From positions 1 to 61,137 of the forward strand of contig QCIH01000008.1 in the NCBI GenBank assembly GCA_003216795.1: 61,137 nucleotides of DNA, read 5' to 3'. Position 1 is the stretch's first letter, and each line of letters opens with the position of its first letter. The notes under the pieces were generated by a model. The model made no database searches, was not told the origin of the DNA, and saw only the letters and a list, made by a program, of their open reading frames with translations. The translations under genes were made by a program, and so were the position numbers. Source of the DNA: Prochlorococcus sp. AG-402-K16. GTDB taxonomy: Bacteria; Cyanobacteriota; Cyanobacteriia; PCC-6307; Cyanobiaceae. Below are positions 44,059 to 55,037 of the stretch, one piece after another.

Positions 44059-47000
44059 TTGGGCTCTAACTTGAAAAAAATTAGATCTCTAAATTTTAAT
44101 ACTAAGATACTATTAGTAGGGATGTTGTTCCCATTAGGTTTTTTAGGCACTTTTTTATTAAATAATTTATTAAAAGAAACATATAGTTCTAGGAAATTAG
44201 AACTAGAAGAAAGTATTGAGAATCTTTTAGATAAAAATGTTGATTTAGGTGATTATGTCGGTATTAGATTTCTAGGTATATCTTTGGCTAATTCAAAAAT
44301 TAATGATAAGAAAGATATAGATTCTGAAATTAAAGCTAAAAATGTATACGTGGGCATTATGCCTTTTAGATCTTTTTTAAAACAAAAATGGATAGTAAAA
44401 ATAAGTCCTGAGCAAGCTGTAATTAATATTGATAGAGATTTTTTTAAAAGGGATAAACCTTATGAGAAAGATAGAACTACAAAAAAATCAAAATTAAAAT
44501 ATGACTTGAATTTTAACTTCAATAAATATTCAACTTTAAATCTTAAAAAATCAGGATTAGAAACAGAAGTAAAAGGTAACTTTATTTATAAGTCCAGTAA
44601 TAGAGAAATTATTGCAAATATAAAATCAAATTTTGATGGTAAGGGTCTCCTAGAATTTAGATTTAATACAAAATTAAATAAAGACTTTTTAAAGCTAGAA
44701 TTATTTTCTGGCGGATTAGATCTAGAAAGCTCTGAATATAGTATTGGGAACAGAAAAATTAGCTTTAAAAAGGGTAAATTTAAATCTAATTTCAGATTTA
44801 TTAAATCATCAAAGCGTACATTTTGTGAAGGAAGATTTTCTTTTACTAATTTAAAAATAAAACAAGAAGATTTATCAAAGAATATAAATTCAGATTCAAC
44901 TAGTTTTTTTTGTAAAGATAATAATTTAATAGGAAATTCTGCAAACTTAAATTACGGAACTTTGAATTCAAACTTTAATTTAAATATCCCATTAAATAAA
45001 AGTTCTAATAAAATTGACCTTAAAGGAAGTATTGGATATGTTAACAGTCTGAATCCAGATATTGAACTATCGGGGCATCTTCCCTATTGGTTTGATAGAA
45101 GAGGAATTAATTTTGGTGAGATCTTCTCTAGTCTAAAAATAAATAGAACTCAATTATCTAATTTAAATATTTTCCGAAATAATGACATTAGGGGTTTTGT
45201 TACTGCTAGAGGCGAATTAAAAGGAAAAATTACTGATCCCGATATTTTAATAAAGTTTAATGTTGATTATCCGCACTTCAAAGGGATACGAATCAGAGAG
45301 ACCTGGGAGGGAGATGTTAAAAATAAAAATAATCAATTCCTCTTAAATATGAAAAATAGGTACTCTCCAATTCCTTCATTTTTTTCTATGAAGTTTGATT
45401 CTAATCTTAAATTAGATAATGTATCTTTTAGTAGATTATTTAATTCTAATAAAGGAAGCATAGAAGTATTTAAAGAGAATAAAAGTTATATTTGGGAAGC
45501 TAAAAATTTTCCTCTTGATGAACTTGAATTATCGATAGGAAGCAGTCAATTCGATAGGATTGAAGGAATTATTAATGGTTCTGGAACAATAAATTCAGAG
45601 CAGTCCTCTCTTGATGGAAGACTGGCTTGGAGTTTAAGTAAATATAGAAATATAAAGTTAGCAAACTCATTATTTGATTTTAGTTTTAATGATAACTCTT
45701 TTAATGTCAATTCATCTTTGTATCCAATCGACGGGGGAATAATTGAAGTCGATTATGATTCAAATAAAAATAATTTAATTAATTTAGATTTTAAGGATAT
45801 AAGCACTAGTTGGACTGTCCTAACTGCGCTTGATATTTTTAAGTTTGATAATAAAAAAGTTATTCAAACCATAAATTCGAATATCTTGGATGATGTAGAA
45901 ATAAATAAAGAAAATAATTCCTTTAAAGAGAGGATTGATTTTATAAATAACTTTATTGAAAGTAATAATGCGCAAGAAAACAATCTTAACTTGCAAAAAT
46001 ATTTAAATAAATTCAGTAGTAGATATAATGCAAAAGTAACTATTGAGGGGGACAGGCCAACCAACTATAAATTGGATGTAAAATTAAATGGCTATCTTGA
46101 TGTGTTTAGAGGGGATAATAAAAATAAAAAAGAAGAATTTTCTATTGATTTAGAAGGGGGATTATTAAAAGGTAATGGTTCTTTAAAAATAAAAAAAATA
46201 CCATTAAGTGCTTCAAATATTTTTTTAAATCAACCAAGAGATTTCCTTGGAGGTCTTGATATGGATTTATTTTATAACCTTGATGATAAATCTTTCTTGA
46301 GTCAAATTTCTTCTAACAACTCAACAATTAAAAATAATAAATTATTATTTGAAAAAGGTATTATTGAATTTAATAACTCTGTTTTTGATCTTGACTTATC
46401 TTTGCTTATAAATGACTCTAAAATTCCAATAAGTTTTAAAGGCTCAATACCTATAAATAAATCAGATAACTTAGATCTAAGATTGATTGGAAACGGAAAG
46501 TTTATTGAGTTATTAGATATTTTTGCTGCTGAATACTTTACCTTTAAAGAGGGGGATGTGAATCTTAGAATGATTCTAAAAGGAACCCTAAATAAACCTC
46601 TATTAAATGGATTTGTCGTAATTAAAGATTCTGAAATTGATTTTTTTAACAATAGTCTAAAAGATATAAATAGCTTAATAATTTTTGATTTTGATTCTTT
46701 AGAGATCAATAATCTTCAAGCACAGTCTGAAGATTCTGGAGAAATTTTTATAAAAGGTTCTTTACCTTTTTATAGTAAGAATGATTCCGAAAAGGGAGAA
46801 ATTAATTTGATAACAAATAGATTTAATTTAAAGAAAGATAATTTTAATTTTTTAATAGATTCAGATGTAGATTTAAGTGGATCATTTGAAAGTCCTATTT
46901 TGGGTGGATCTCTATCTTTTAATAATGGATTTATTAATTTAAATAGTACCAATCAAAATGATAAAAAAGGAAAAAATCTTATTCGAAAAGAGGATCAAAA

Positions 47001-48018
47001 AGATTGGCCAGAACTCTATTGGAATAATGAAAATAATATTGAAATAATTTCAAATGAAACAATTTTGAATTCTGTTCTTTTAGGTGAAAATTTACCAAAC
47101 TATTTGGATAATTTAAGTTTTAATAACCTTAAATTAAAACTTGGACCAAATTTTAAACTTCAATATTCAGAGATAGTTCAAGCTTATTTAGATACCAAAT
47201 TAGACCTTACTTTAAATGGCGAGGTTGGAAAAGATTTAAATGCTAGGGGTCTTATTTATCTTAGGAAAGGTAGAGCAAATCTATATACTACTCCTTTTAA
47301 ACTTGATAAAAATAAAGATAATTACATTTTATTTGCATCGAGAAGTGGAGTAGTTCCATTTATTAATTTTTCTCTAGTCAGTAAAGTACCAGATTCTATA
47401 ATTCCTATAAGTGAAAACAATCAGGATTTAAATATCTCAGGTGATGTTGCTGTTGATACTACTTCAATTGGAAATGGTGCATTTGGGATTGGCAATTCAA
47501 GGCTTATCAAAATTGAAGCATCTTATGAAGGATTTTTAGATCAATTATCTTTTGCTGATGAAAATAAAAGAATCCAATTAAGAAGTACTCCAAGTTATAA
47601 CAGATCACAAATAATTGGTTTGATTGGAGGTAACTCTGCAAATTTAATAAATAGAGCATTTATTTCTCAACTCAATAATGCTGATGCATTTAGCGAAAGA
47701 TTTCAGTTATCTCTATATCCAGCATTAATAGAAAATAATGATTCATTGAATAATATTTTTTCCAATGAAAATTTAGATATTGAGAATGATGTTCAATCAT
47801 CTTCTAATGAGGGATTTTCTTCTCAAGCTTGGGTAGCCGAAATAGGACTTGATATTACTGATGCAATAAATTTTGCCTTTCAAACTCTTCCAGGTAGAGA
47901 TGATATTTCACCTTTAGGAATTTTGACTTTTCAGGCAAATCCAAACTTAGAATTTTTAGGTTCTTATGATTCGAACGGAGATTGGAAAAGTCAAGTTCAA
48001 TTATTTTTTAGATATTAA
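44059..48018 (+). CDS. TamB-like translocation/assembly protein (DUF490)
   Basis: A 1319-aa protein with one N-terminal membrane helix (about 12-35) followed by very long beta-strand repeats (AsmA/TamB-type) and a C-terminal DUF490 region (GLIYLRKGRANLYTTPFKL...LSGDVAV...FQANPNLEFLGSYDSNGDWK...LFFRY). It probably spans the periplasm and carries lipids or aids outer-membrane protein assembly. TTG 44059 is taken as the start; TTG 44071 is a close alternative. Very Asn/Lys/Ser-rich, as expected for such an AT-rich gene. Confidence 0.85.
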   Translation: MGSNLKKIRSLNFNTKILLVGMLFPLGFLGTFLLNNLLKETYSSRKLELEESIENLLDKNVDLGDYVGIRFLGISLANSKINDKKDIDSEIKAKNVYVGIMPFRSFLKQKWIVKISPEQAVINIDRDFFKRDKPYEKDRTTKKSKLKYDLNFNFNKYSTLNLKKSGLETEVKGNFIYKSSNREIIANIKSNFDGKGLLEFRFNTKLNKDFLKLELFSGGLDLESSEYSIGNRKISFKKGKFKSNFRFIKSSKRTFCEGRFSFTNLKIKQEDLSKNINSDSTSFFCKDNNLIGNSANLNYGTLNSNFNLNIPLNKSSNKIDLKGSIGYVNSLNPDIELSGHLPYWFDRRGINFGEIFSSLKINRTQLSNLNIFRNNDIRGFVTARGELKGKITDPDILIKFNVDYPHFKGIRIRETWEGDVKNKNNQFLLNMKNRYSPIPSFFSMKFDSNLKLDNVSFSRLFNSNKGSIEVFKENKSYIWEAKNFPLDELELSIGSSQFDRIEGIINGSGTINSEQSSLDGRLAWSLSKYRNIKLANSLFDFSFNDNSFNVNSSLYPIDGGIIEVDYDSNKNNLINLDFKDISTSWTVLTALDIFKFDNKKVIQTINSNILDDVEINKENNSFKERIDFINNFIESNNAQENNLNLQKYLNKFSSRYNAKVTIEGDRPTNYKLDVKLNGYLDVFRGDNKNKKEEFSIDLEGGLLKGNGSLKIKKIPLSASNIFLNQPRDFLGGLDMDLFYNLDDKSFLSQISSNNSTIKNNKLLFEKGIIEFNNSVFDLDLSLLINDSKIPISFKGSIPINKSDNLDLRLIGNGKFIELLDIFAAEYFTFKEGDVNLRMILKGTLNKPLLNGFVVIKDSEIDFFNNSLKDINSLIIFDFDSLEINNLQAQSEDSGEIFIKGSLPFYSKNDSEKGEINLITNRFNLKKDNFNFLIDSDVDLSGSFESPILGGSLSFNNGFINLNSTNQNDKKGKNLIRKEDQKDWPELYWNNENNIEIISNETILNSVLLGENLPNYLDNLSFNNLKLKLGPNFKLQYSEIVQAYLDTKLDLTLNGEVGKDLNARGLIYLRKGRANLYTTPFKLDKNKDNYILFASRSGVVPFINFSLVSKVPDSIIPISENNQDLNISGDVAVDTTSIGNGAFGIGNSRLIKIEASYEGFLDQLSFADENKRIQLRSTPSYNRSQIIGLIGGNSANLINRAFISQLNNADAFSERFQLSLYPALIENNDSLNNIFSNENLDIENDVQSSSNEGFSSQAWVAEIGLDITDAINFAFQTLPGRDDISPLGILTFQANPNLEFLGSYDSNGDWKSQVQLFFRY

Positions 48019-48084
48019 TTCAGAAAGAAATTTACTTTAAAGAATCGTTAATTTGAATTATTATTGGATTAACTAAAAAAAATT

Positions 48085-49395
48085 ATGGCTAATATCTTTG
48101 AAGTTCCCCAATCAGGTAATGAACTTTTAGAAAAAGCTAAGAAAGTTCGTTTGGCATCAATAAAAATAAGTCAGACTGAAAATGAAAATCGAATTAAAGC
48201 CTTAAATTTTATGGCCGATTATCTAGAAAAAAATTCCAAAGAAATATTAGAGGCAAATAAAGAGGATTATTCAAATGCAGAAAAAAAGGGTATTTCTAGT
48301 GCTTTACTTTCTAGATTAAAGTTATCAAAATCAAAATTAAATTCAGGAATTGATGGAGTAAGAAAAGTTGGCGATTTAGCTGATCCTGTAAATCAAGTTC
48401 AAATAAAAAGAGAGCTTACAAAGGGATTGATCTTAGAAAGGAAAACTGTGCCAATTGGAGTCTTAGGGGTTATTTTTGAATCAAGACCAGATGCCGTAAT
48501 GCAGATTAGTTCTTTAGCAATAAGATCGGGTAATGGAGTAATGCTAAAGGGAGGTAGTGAAGCCAATCTAACAAATACTTCAATAGTGAAAGCATTACAA
48601 GAAGGTTTAAATGAATCAGGTCTTGATAAAAATGCAATATGTTTACTAACAAGCAGGAAAGATAGCATGGCGATGTTAAATCTTGAGAAATATATTAATT
48701 TAATAATTCCAAGAGGAAGTAATGAATTAGTTAAATTTATTCAGGAGAATACAAAAATTCCTGTGCTAGGACATGCTGATGGAATTTGTCACTTGTTCAT
48801 AGATATTGAGGCAAATATAGAGATGGCTTTATCAGTTGCTTTGGACAGCAAAATTCAATATCCGGCAGCATGTAATGCTATCGAAACTTTATTAGTCCAT
48901 AAAGATATAGCACCAGCTTTTTTAGAAAAGGCCATCCCTATGTTTGATTCTAATGATGTTAAATTAATCGGGGATAAGAGATCAGTTGAATTAGGGTTAA
49001 AGTATGAGGCTAGCCTAGAAGATTGGGGAACTGAATATTTGGATTTAATTCTATCGATAAAAATTGTTGATGATCTTGAGGAGGCAATCACACATATTCA
49101 AAAATATAGTTCAAAACATACAGATGGAATAATTACTGAAAATTCAAATACTGCCAATAAATTCATGAATGTAGTTGATAGTGCAGGTGTTTTTCATAAT
49201 TGCTCTACTAGGTTTGCAGATGGGTTTAGATATGGATTTGGGGCTGAAGTTGGTATATCTACTCAAACTCTTCCACCAAGGGGACCTGTAGGCCTAGAAG
49301 GTTTAGTAACTTATAAATATTTCCTAAAAGGTGATGGAAATATAGTTGATGATTTTTCATCAGGAAAGGCTATCTACACGCATAAAGATCTTTAA
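48085..49395 (+). CDS. proA: Gamma-glutamyl phosphate reductase
   Basis: NADPH-dependent reduction of gamma-glutamyl phosphate to the semialdehyde in proline synthesis. 436 aa, aldehyde dehydrogenase-like. The catalytic Cys263 is in YPAACNAIET. IGVIFESRPD, LKGGSEA and the C-terminal RGPVGLEGL segment are also present. Next to folB (10-bp gap). Confidence 0.96.
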   Translation: MANIFEVPQSGNELLEKAKKVRLASIKISQTENENRIKALNFMADYLEKNSKEILEANKEDYSNAEKKGISSALLSRLKLSKSKLNSGIDGVRKVGDLADPVNQVQIKRELTKGLILERKTVPIGVLGVIFESRPDAVMQISSLAIRSGNGVMLKGGSEANLTNTSIVKALQEGLNESGLDKNAICLLTSRKDSMAMLNLEKYINLIIPRGSNELVKFIQENTKIPVLGHADGICHLFIDIEANIEMALSVALDSKIQYPAACNAIETLLVHKDIAPAFLEKAIPMFDSNDVKLIGDKRSVELGLKYEASLEDWGTEYLDLILSIKIVDDLEEAITHIQKYSSKHTDGIITENSNTANKFMNVVDSAGVFHNCSTRFADGFRYGFGAEVGISTQTLPPRGPVGLEGLVTYKYFLKGDGNIVDDFSSGKAIYTHKDL

Positions 49396-49405
49396 ACTTT
49401 TAAAG

Positions 49406-49768
49406 ATGGAAACTTTTTTAAAAATTGAGAATATTAAACTTTGGGCTAGGGTTGGTGTTCTTGATGAAGAAAGGGAATTGGGACAACTATTTATTTTAGA
49501 TATATTTTTGTGGACTGATTTTGAAAAATGTACATTAAATGATGACTTAGAAAAAACAATTGACTATTCAAAATTAGTTCAAATTTTAAAAGACCAATCA
49601 AAAAAAATATATTGTTTTACAATCGAAAAATATTCAAACGAAATTTTAGAAATCATTAATCAGGAATTTAAGCTTTCTAAAGTTAAAATTATTTTGACAA
49701 AATGTAATCCTCCAATCACAGGTTTCGATGGGAAGGTGTCAATAGTAAGAATCATTGAAAATAATTAA
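49406..49768 (+). CDS. folB: Dihydroneopterin aldolase
   Basis: Cleaves dihydroneopterin to hydroxymethyl-dihydropterin and glycolaldehyde in folate synthesis. 120 aa. I begin at ATG 49406, because the frame upstream overlaps proA. IENIKLWARVGVLDEERELGQLFILDI is the N-terminal family signature, and DYSKLVQILKD and KCNPPITGF follow. The gene overlaps the next gene by 14 bp, indicating coupled translation. Confidence 0.92.
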   Translation: METFLKIENIKLWARVGVLDEERELGQLFILDIFLWTDFEKCTLNDDLEKTIDYSKLVQILKDQSKKIYCFTIEKYSNEILEIINQEFKLSKVKIILTKCNPPITGFDGKVSIVRIIENN

Positions 49769-50366
49769 AGTATTGGAAAAAAGAAATCCTATTATATTGA
49801 TTCATGGTCTTTGGAATACTTCAAGTATTTTTTCTTCTATTACCTCAAAACTTGATGATATTGGCATTGAATATTTTGCCCCAACTCTTAAGCATTCATA
49901 TGGAATGACTTCAATTCTGGATTTGACTAATAAATTAAACGAATTAATTTTAGAGAAATATGGTTTAGAAAAAGAAATAGATATTTTGGGATTTTCTATG
50001 GGAGGAATAATTGGTAGATACTGGCTTCAAAAATTTAATGGGCATAAAAGAACAAGAAGATTAATATCTATAGGTTCCCCTCACAAAGGAACTTTGATGG
50101 CTCAATTAATACCTAAATACCCCTTTAGAGGAATATCAGAAATGAAAATAAATAGTAAGTTTTTAAGAGAACTTGCAAATAATGATTTTTTTCTTGATGA
50201 AATTGAGTGTATAAATTTCTTTACTTATTGGGATTTGATGGTTTTCCCTGGCTGGTGGACAAATTTAAATTTTGGGAAAAAAATAGCAGTAAAAGTTTAT
50301 AAACATAGAAACCTTGTAAGAAATAAATCTGTGGTTAACAAAATAATCGATGAAATTATTAAGTAG
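49755..50366 (+). CDS. Lipase/esterase-like alpha/beta hydrolase
   Basis: 203 aa from TTG 49755. The oxyanion HG-rich segment PIILIHGLWNTSS and the nucleophile elbow GFSMGG (Ser81) are clear, and the IGSPHKGT motif is that of bacterial triacylglycerol lipase-like esterases. Substrate unknown. It overlaps folB by 14 bp and its 3' end overlaps the convergent M3 peptidase gene by 8 bp. Confidence 0.85.
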   Translation: MKIIKVLEKRNPIILIHGLWNTSSIFSSITSKLDDIGIEYFAPTLKHSYGMTSILDLTNKLNELILEKYGLEKEIDILGFSMGGIIGRYWLQKFNGHKRTRRLISIGSPHKGTLMAQLIPKYPFRGISEMKINSKFLRELANNDFFLDEIECINFFTYWDLMVFPGWWTNLNFGKKIAVKVYKHRNLVRNKSVVNKIIDEIIK

Positions 50367-52446
50367 CTCCAGATAGACCTAAGTGCCTTATTAAGGAATC
50401 AGTTTGTGGTTCTCTTCCCCTGAATAGTTTAAATATGTCTAATGGAGGTAGGCTTCCTCCTAAGCTAAGTATTGTGTCTTTGAATTTCTTTCCTATAAAC
50501 TTTAAATCTTCAGAGTTTTCTAGATCAGCTTCTTCAAACATTGAAAATGCATCAGCACTTAGAACTTCAGCCCATTTATATGAGTAATATCCTGCAGAAT
50601 ATCCTCCTGCAAATATATGACTAAAACAACAAAGAAAGTGATCTTCTGGAATTGGTTCAATAACAGTAGTTTGTTTTGCAATTTCTCTTCTTATTTCATC
50701 TGCTGTTTTACCTTCGTTTTTATCAATGCTACTATGCAATCTTAGGTCTGTTATTGCAAAATGTAGTTGTCTAAGAGTAGCCATACCACAATTAAAAGTT
50801 CTATTCTTTAGGAGCTTCTCAAAATTCTCATCGGATAATTTTTCTCCTGTTTTGTAGTGCTTAGCAATATTCATAAGTGTATTTTTATGAAAACACCAGT
50901 TTTCCATAAATTGACTTGGAAGTTCGACTGCGTCCCACTCAACGTTATTGATGCCAGCCGCTTGAGGAAGATTTACAGTAGTAAGCATGTGTTGAAGACC
51001 ATGACCAAATTCATGGAAAAGTGTCTGAACTTCTTCAAAACTCATCAAACTAGGTTTATCTTTTGATGGTGGAGTCTGATTACAAACGAGATAAGCTACC
51101 GGGAGGGTCTTTTTGCCAACATTATTTTTATTCAAACATTCATCCATCCAAGCCCCTCCCCTCTTTGATTCAGGCCTCGAATAAGGATCTAGGTAAAATG
51201 ATGCTATTTTGTCATTTTCCTTATTGAGGATATTAAAAAATAAAACGTCATCATTCCACAGAGGTGCCTCATCAGTTGCCTCAACTACTTTAATTTCAAA
51301 AAGTTTTTCACTTAATTTAAATAAACCTTTTAAAACATCATTTAGTGGGAACCAAGGTCTCAAAGACTCTTGATCCAAATTGAGCTTTTCCTTTCTAAGA
51401 AGTTCGGACCAATAACTAATATCCCATGGCTCGACATTCTGTGATTTTGGAAATCCATTAGCTTTAGAAAACTTATCGAGGGTTTCTAATTCAATTTTTG
51501 CGGTTTTGAATGCTGGCTCTCTCAATTCTTCTAAAAGGTTTTCAACATTTTTAATTTCTTTCGCCATTTTTGTTGACAAACTTAGTTCTGCCCAACTTTT
51601 ATAACCGAGAAGATTAGCCTGTTTAGTTCTAAGAGATAATATCTCTTCAATGATTTGAGAATTATTTTTTTCTCCTTGAGATGCCCTACCAACGAATGCC
51701 TTATATAGTTTCTCTCTAAGTTTACGGTCGGAGGCATATGTCATAAATGAAGTATAAGTTGGAATATCTAGACTTAATTTCCAAGGCCCATTTTTGATGT
51801 CGACTTCTTCATCTTTTTTTAAATGTTTGTGTGCAGAAATCGCCATTAATTCAAGTACTCGTTCAGGAAGACCATCGACTTCGGACTTTTTATTTAATAT
51901 TAAAAACCATTTATTAGTAGCATCAAGAACATTATTGCTGAAGTCTGTAGATAGCTTTCCAAGCTTTTCTGAGATGTTGTTGAATTCTTCTTGATTATTC
52001 TTTTGTAGTGAAATTCCTCTATGTTGCATCTCAAGTATTTCTTTATCCAAAATTCTGTTTTTGATTTGATCAAAGTTATTTGTCTCTTTAAGATTGACTA
52101 AAGAATTGTAAATTATCTTACTTTGTCCGAATTTATTACTCAAGCTAATAATCTCTGGAAGAAATTTTGAATAAATGTCTCTTAGACTTTCAGAATTATT
52201 TACTGCATTTAGGTGGCTTATTACTCCCCAACTCCATCTAAGAATTTCATTGAGTTCATTTAAGGGATTTATTACATCATCCCAATTTAAATCATTGTGA
52301 ATCAAATTGTTAGATAAATTTTTCTCTATGTTTGTAAAATCTTCAGCTATCTTTTTTAGTACTACTGGAAGTTGTTTACTTATGCTTTCGGGAGTAAATT
52401 TTTTAAATTCAGGTAATTCTCCATATTTAAAAATTGAAGTATCCAT
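50359..52446 (-). CDS. M3-family oligopeptidase (oligopeptidase A-like)
   Basis: 695-aa zinc metalloprotease that degrades short peptides. HEFGH (478-482) in TLFHEFGHGLQH, with the third ligand in a later E-x(5)-W context, are hallmarks of M3. A helical thimet-oligopeptidase fold is expected. E. coli PrlC/OpdA is the closest-named relative. It lies 13 bp downstream of ndhD, on the same strand. Confidence 0.93.
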   Translation of the reverse strand: MDTSIFKYGELPEFKKFTPESISKQLPVVLKKIAEDFTNIEKNLSNNLIHNDLNWDDVINPLNELNEILRWSWGVISHLNAVNNSESLRDIYSKFLPEIISLSNKFGQSKIIYNSLVNLKETNNFDQIKNRILDKEILEMQHRGISLQKNNQEEFNNISEKLGKLSTDFSNNVLDATNKWFLILNKKSEVDGLPERVLELMAISAHKHLKKDEEVDIKNGPWKLSLDIPTYTSFMTYASDRKLREKLYKAFVGRASQGEKNNSQIIEEILSLRTKQANLLGYKSWAELSLSTKMAKEIKNVENLLEELREPAFKTAKIELETLDKFSKANGFPKSQNVEPWDISYWSELLRKEKLNLDQESLRPWFPLNDVLKGLFKLSEKLFEIKVVEATDEAPLWNDDVLFFNILNKENDKIASFYLDPYSRPESKRGGAWMDECLNKNNVGKKTLPVAYLVCNQTPPSKDKPSLMSFEEVQTLFHEFGHGLQHMLTTVNLPQAAGINNVEWDAVELPSQFMENWCFHKNTLMNIAKHYKTGEKLSDENFEKLLKNRTFNCGMATLRQLHFAITDLRLHSSIDKNEGKTADEIRREIAKQTTVIEPIPEDHFLCCFSHIFAGGYSAGYYSYKWAEVLSADAFSMFEEADLENSEDLKFIGKKFKDTILSLGGSLPPLDIFKLFRGREPQTDSLIRHLGLSGAT

Positions 52447-52459
52447 TTATTAAAATAAT

Positions 52460-54001
52460 CTAATTGACTAAAGTTGGTATTAATCCTATTAATTTAGCTA
52501 GAGTGAGCTGCTGACTGAGAGCATTAGTTGAAGATTCATATAAATTTATTGCGATTTTTGGCCAAAAACCTATCACCAAGGTAGGCAACAATAAGCTGAA
52601 CCCAATAGTCAATTCTCGACCATTCATCTCTTTTACTGTAGCTAGTGCAGGAATTCTAGGGCCAAAGAATACTCTTCTACACATTGATAGTAGATAAATT
52701 GGTGTCAAAACTAAACCTATAGCTGCAATAAGAATAGTGATCGATCTAAAGATAGAGCTGAAACCTTCTTGACTAGTGATTCCCAAAAATACAGTTATTT
52801 CACTTATAAATCCGCTCATCCCTGGTAGTGCTAGAGAGGCCAAAGAACTTGCCAAGAAAAAAGCAAAAGTTATTGGCAGGACCTTTGCTAAACCACCCAT
52901 ATTGGGTATCGAAAGAGTATTTGTTCTTTCATAGAATGAGCCCGTAACAAAAAACATAGCTGCAGCGATAAGTCCGTGGCTTATCATTTGGAGCATCGCC
53001 CCACTTATACCTAAAGCATCTACTGCTCCAATCCCTAATAGTACAAAACCCATATGACTCACAGAGCTACATGCAATTCTTCTTTTAACATTATCTTGAG
53101 CAAATGCATTAAGAGCTCCATAAATTATATTAATGATTCCAAGAATAATTAGCGCAGGTGCAATTTGAAGATGTACCTCAGGTAGTATTTGAACATTGAA
53201 TCTTAAGAGGGCATAACCTCCCATTTTCAAGAGTATTCCTGCAAGTAACATTGAAACTGGAGCATTAGCCTCTCCATGAGCGTCTGGCAGCCAAGTATGT
53301 AATGGAAAGATAGGAAGTTTTACTCCAAAACCAATTAAAAATCCTAAATAAGACAATAAAGCTAGGCTACCTGTCACATGTTTATTGGTTAAATCTGTAA
53401 TATTTAAAGTAAAGGTATCACCACTCAAGGCAAGTGCTAACCCACTTATGAGTATTAATAAAGAAGCTAAGGCTGTATAAAGAATGAATTTAGTTGCTGC
53501 ATATAATTTCTTTTTCCCTCCCCAAATAGCAATAAGAAGATATACCGGAACTAATTCAAGTTCCCATGCCAAGAAAAATAATAGAAAATCTTGAGAAAGG
53601 AAAACCAATGACTGAGCTGATGCTTGGACCAATAAAAGAGCAAAATATAAATTAGATTTTTTCTTAATTTTCCAACTAGCTGCAGCTGATAAAAATGTAA
53701 TTAACCCACTTAATGCTATTAAAGGAGCAGATAACCCATCTACGCCAAGAGACCACTCTAAGCCTATTGATGGTAACCAAGAAGCTCTTTCTAACAGTTG
53801 TAAAGAACTATCTGAAGTATTGAATTTTTGAAAAAGGACGCCGATTATTAGTAAAAAATCTATAAATAAAAAACTTAATGAGATATTTCTAGGGAGTGTG
53901 TTATCTTCTCCTTCTTTTGAATTCAAGAAAGGTATTATTAATGCCCCAATTAAAGGCAGTAAAACAATTGATGATAGCCAAGGAAAAGATTCTAAATTCA
54001 T
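52460..54001 (-). CDS. ndhD: NAD(P)H-quinone oxidoreductase chain 4 (NdhD)
   Basis: Membrane proton-pumping antiporter-type subunit of NDH-1, 513 aa with about 14 transmembrane helices. The central [22 protein letters not shown] and [24 protein letters not shown] motifs identify the Mrp/NuoM family; D1 versus D2 assignment is not made here. It lies 13 bp upstream of the M3 peptidase gene and 79 bp downstream of thrB. Confidence 0.95.
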   Translation of the reverse strand: MNLESFPWLSSIVLLPLIGALIIPFLNSKEGEDNTLPRNISLSFLFIDFLLIIGVLFQKFNTSDSSLQLLERASWLPSIGLEWSLGVDGLSAPLIALSGLITFLSAAASWKIKKKSNLYFALLLVQASAQSLVFLSQDFLLFFLAWELELVPVYLLIAIWGGKKKLYAATKFILYTALASLLILISGLALALSGDTFTLNITDLTNKHVTGSLALLSYLGFLIGFGVKLPIFPLHTWLPDAHGEANAPVSMLLAGILLKMGGYALLRFNVQILPEVHLQIAPALIILGIINIIYGALNAFAQDNVKRRIACSSVSHMGFVLLGIGAVDALGISGAMLQMISHGLIAAAMFFVTGSFYERTNTLSIPNMGGLAKVLPITFAFFLASSLASLALPGMSGFISEITVFLGITSQEGFSSIFRSITILIAAIGLVLTPIYLLSMCRRVFFGPRIPALATVKEMNGRELTIGFSLLLPTLVIGFWPKIAINLYESSTNALSQQLTLAKLIGLIPTLVN

Positions 54002-54080
54002 TTATGTAATGAATAATTTTTTTATTCTAGTTGAAGTTGTACTAGCTTGAGACTATAACATTAAAAATGCCTAAGTAAAA

Positions 54081-55028
54081 CTACTTACCAGAGATAGAGC
54101 TAAATTGGCTGCCGGTTGTTTGAACGTTTAAGAATGGAGCTCTGCTAGCTACACCTGACTTCTCCCATGCTTTCACCATGGCTTGACTGACGTTTTTACC
54201 ATTTTCTTTTTTACACAAAGCTAAGATACTTGGCCCAGCCCCACTGATTGCGCATCCTAGAGCACCTGCATTTAGAGCGGCATCTTTAACTTCTAATCCA
54301 CCCTTAATAAGTTTCCATCTGTAGGGTTCATGTAGCTTATCAAACATTCCTTCTTTTATGAGTTCCGCATTCCCTGCTTTTAAGCCGTTAAGTAACAAAG
54401 TGAGCGCCCCCATATTTGTCACTGCATCTGATACCGGTACATTCTTTGGCATAACCTTTCTTGCTTCACTTGTACTTAGACGAATTGCAGGTATTGCTAC
54501 AACAGCTTTAATTGAATCGTGCCAATCACATCTAATGATTCTCCATCTCTGAGAAGAAGACCTTGCTGTCAAACAAAGCCCACCCAGAAGAGAGGGCACT
54601 ACATTATCAGGATGACCTTCTATATCAATGGCAAGTTCAAGGAGTTTTTCTTTGGATAATGGAGAGTTCATTATTGCATTTGCTCCGATTAGTCCAGCCA
54701 CTATGGCTGTAGCACTACTTCCTAGCCCGCGTGCAGGCGGCACTGCCAATTTAACTCTTGCTTCAAGTGCAAAAGGATCCATCTTTGCGCTCACCCATAC
54801 TTTCTGAGCTGCTCTAAAAACTAAGTTTTCAGGCCCTCCTCTTAGGTGATTACCATCTGCACTTTCCATTATTAAATCAAATCTATCTCCACCCCCTTCA
54901 ATTCTTGTAAAAATAAATTCATTATACAAATCTAATGCTGCCCCAAGACAATCGAATCCAGGCCCTAAATTGGCAGTTGTTGAAGGCACTGTTACCCTTA
55001 TTTTTTTACCTACTTCAGGAATAGACAT
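54081..55028 (-). CDS. thrB: Homoserine kinase
   Basis: Phosphorylates homoserine in threonine synthesis. A GHMP kinase of 315 aa. PATTANLGPGFD-like VPSTTANLGPGFDCLG at the N-terminus, the ATP loop PPARGLGSSATAIVAG (about 97-112) and the late CAISGAGPSILAL motif are diagnostic. It is the second gene after glk, on the same strand, with a 9-bp gap. Confidence 0.96.
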   Translation of the reverse strand: MSIPEVGKKIRVTVPSTTANLGPGFDCLGAALDLYNEFIFTRIEGGGDRFDLIMESADGNHLRGGPENLVFRAAQKVWVSAKMDPFALEARVKLAVPPARGLGSSATAIVAGLIGANAIMNSPLSKEKLLELAIDIEGHPDNVVPSLLGGLCLTARSSSQRWRIIRCDWHDSIKAVVAIPAIRLSTSEARKVMPKNVPVSDAVTNMGALTLLLNGLKAGNAELIKEGMFDKLHEPYRWKLIKGGLEVKDAALNAGALGCAISGAGPSILALCKKENGKNVSQAMVKAWEKSGVASRAPFLNVQTTGSQFSSISGK

Positions 55029-55037
55029 TTTTTGTTA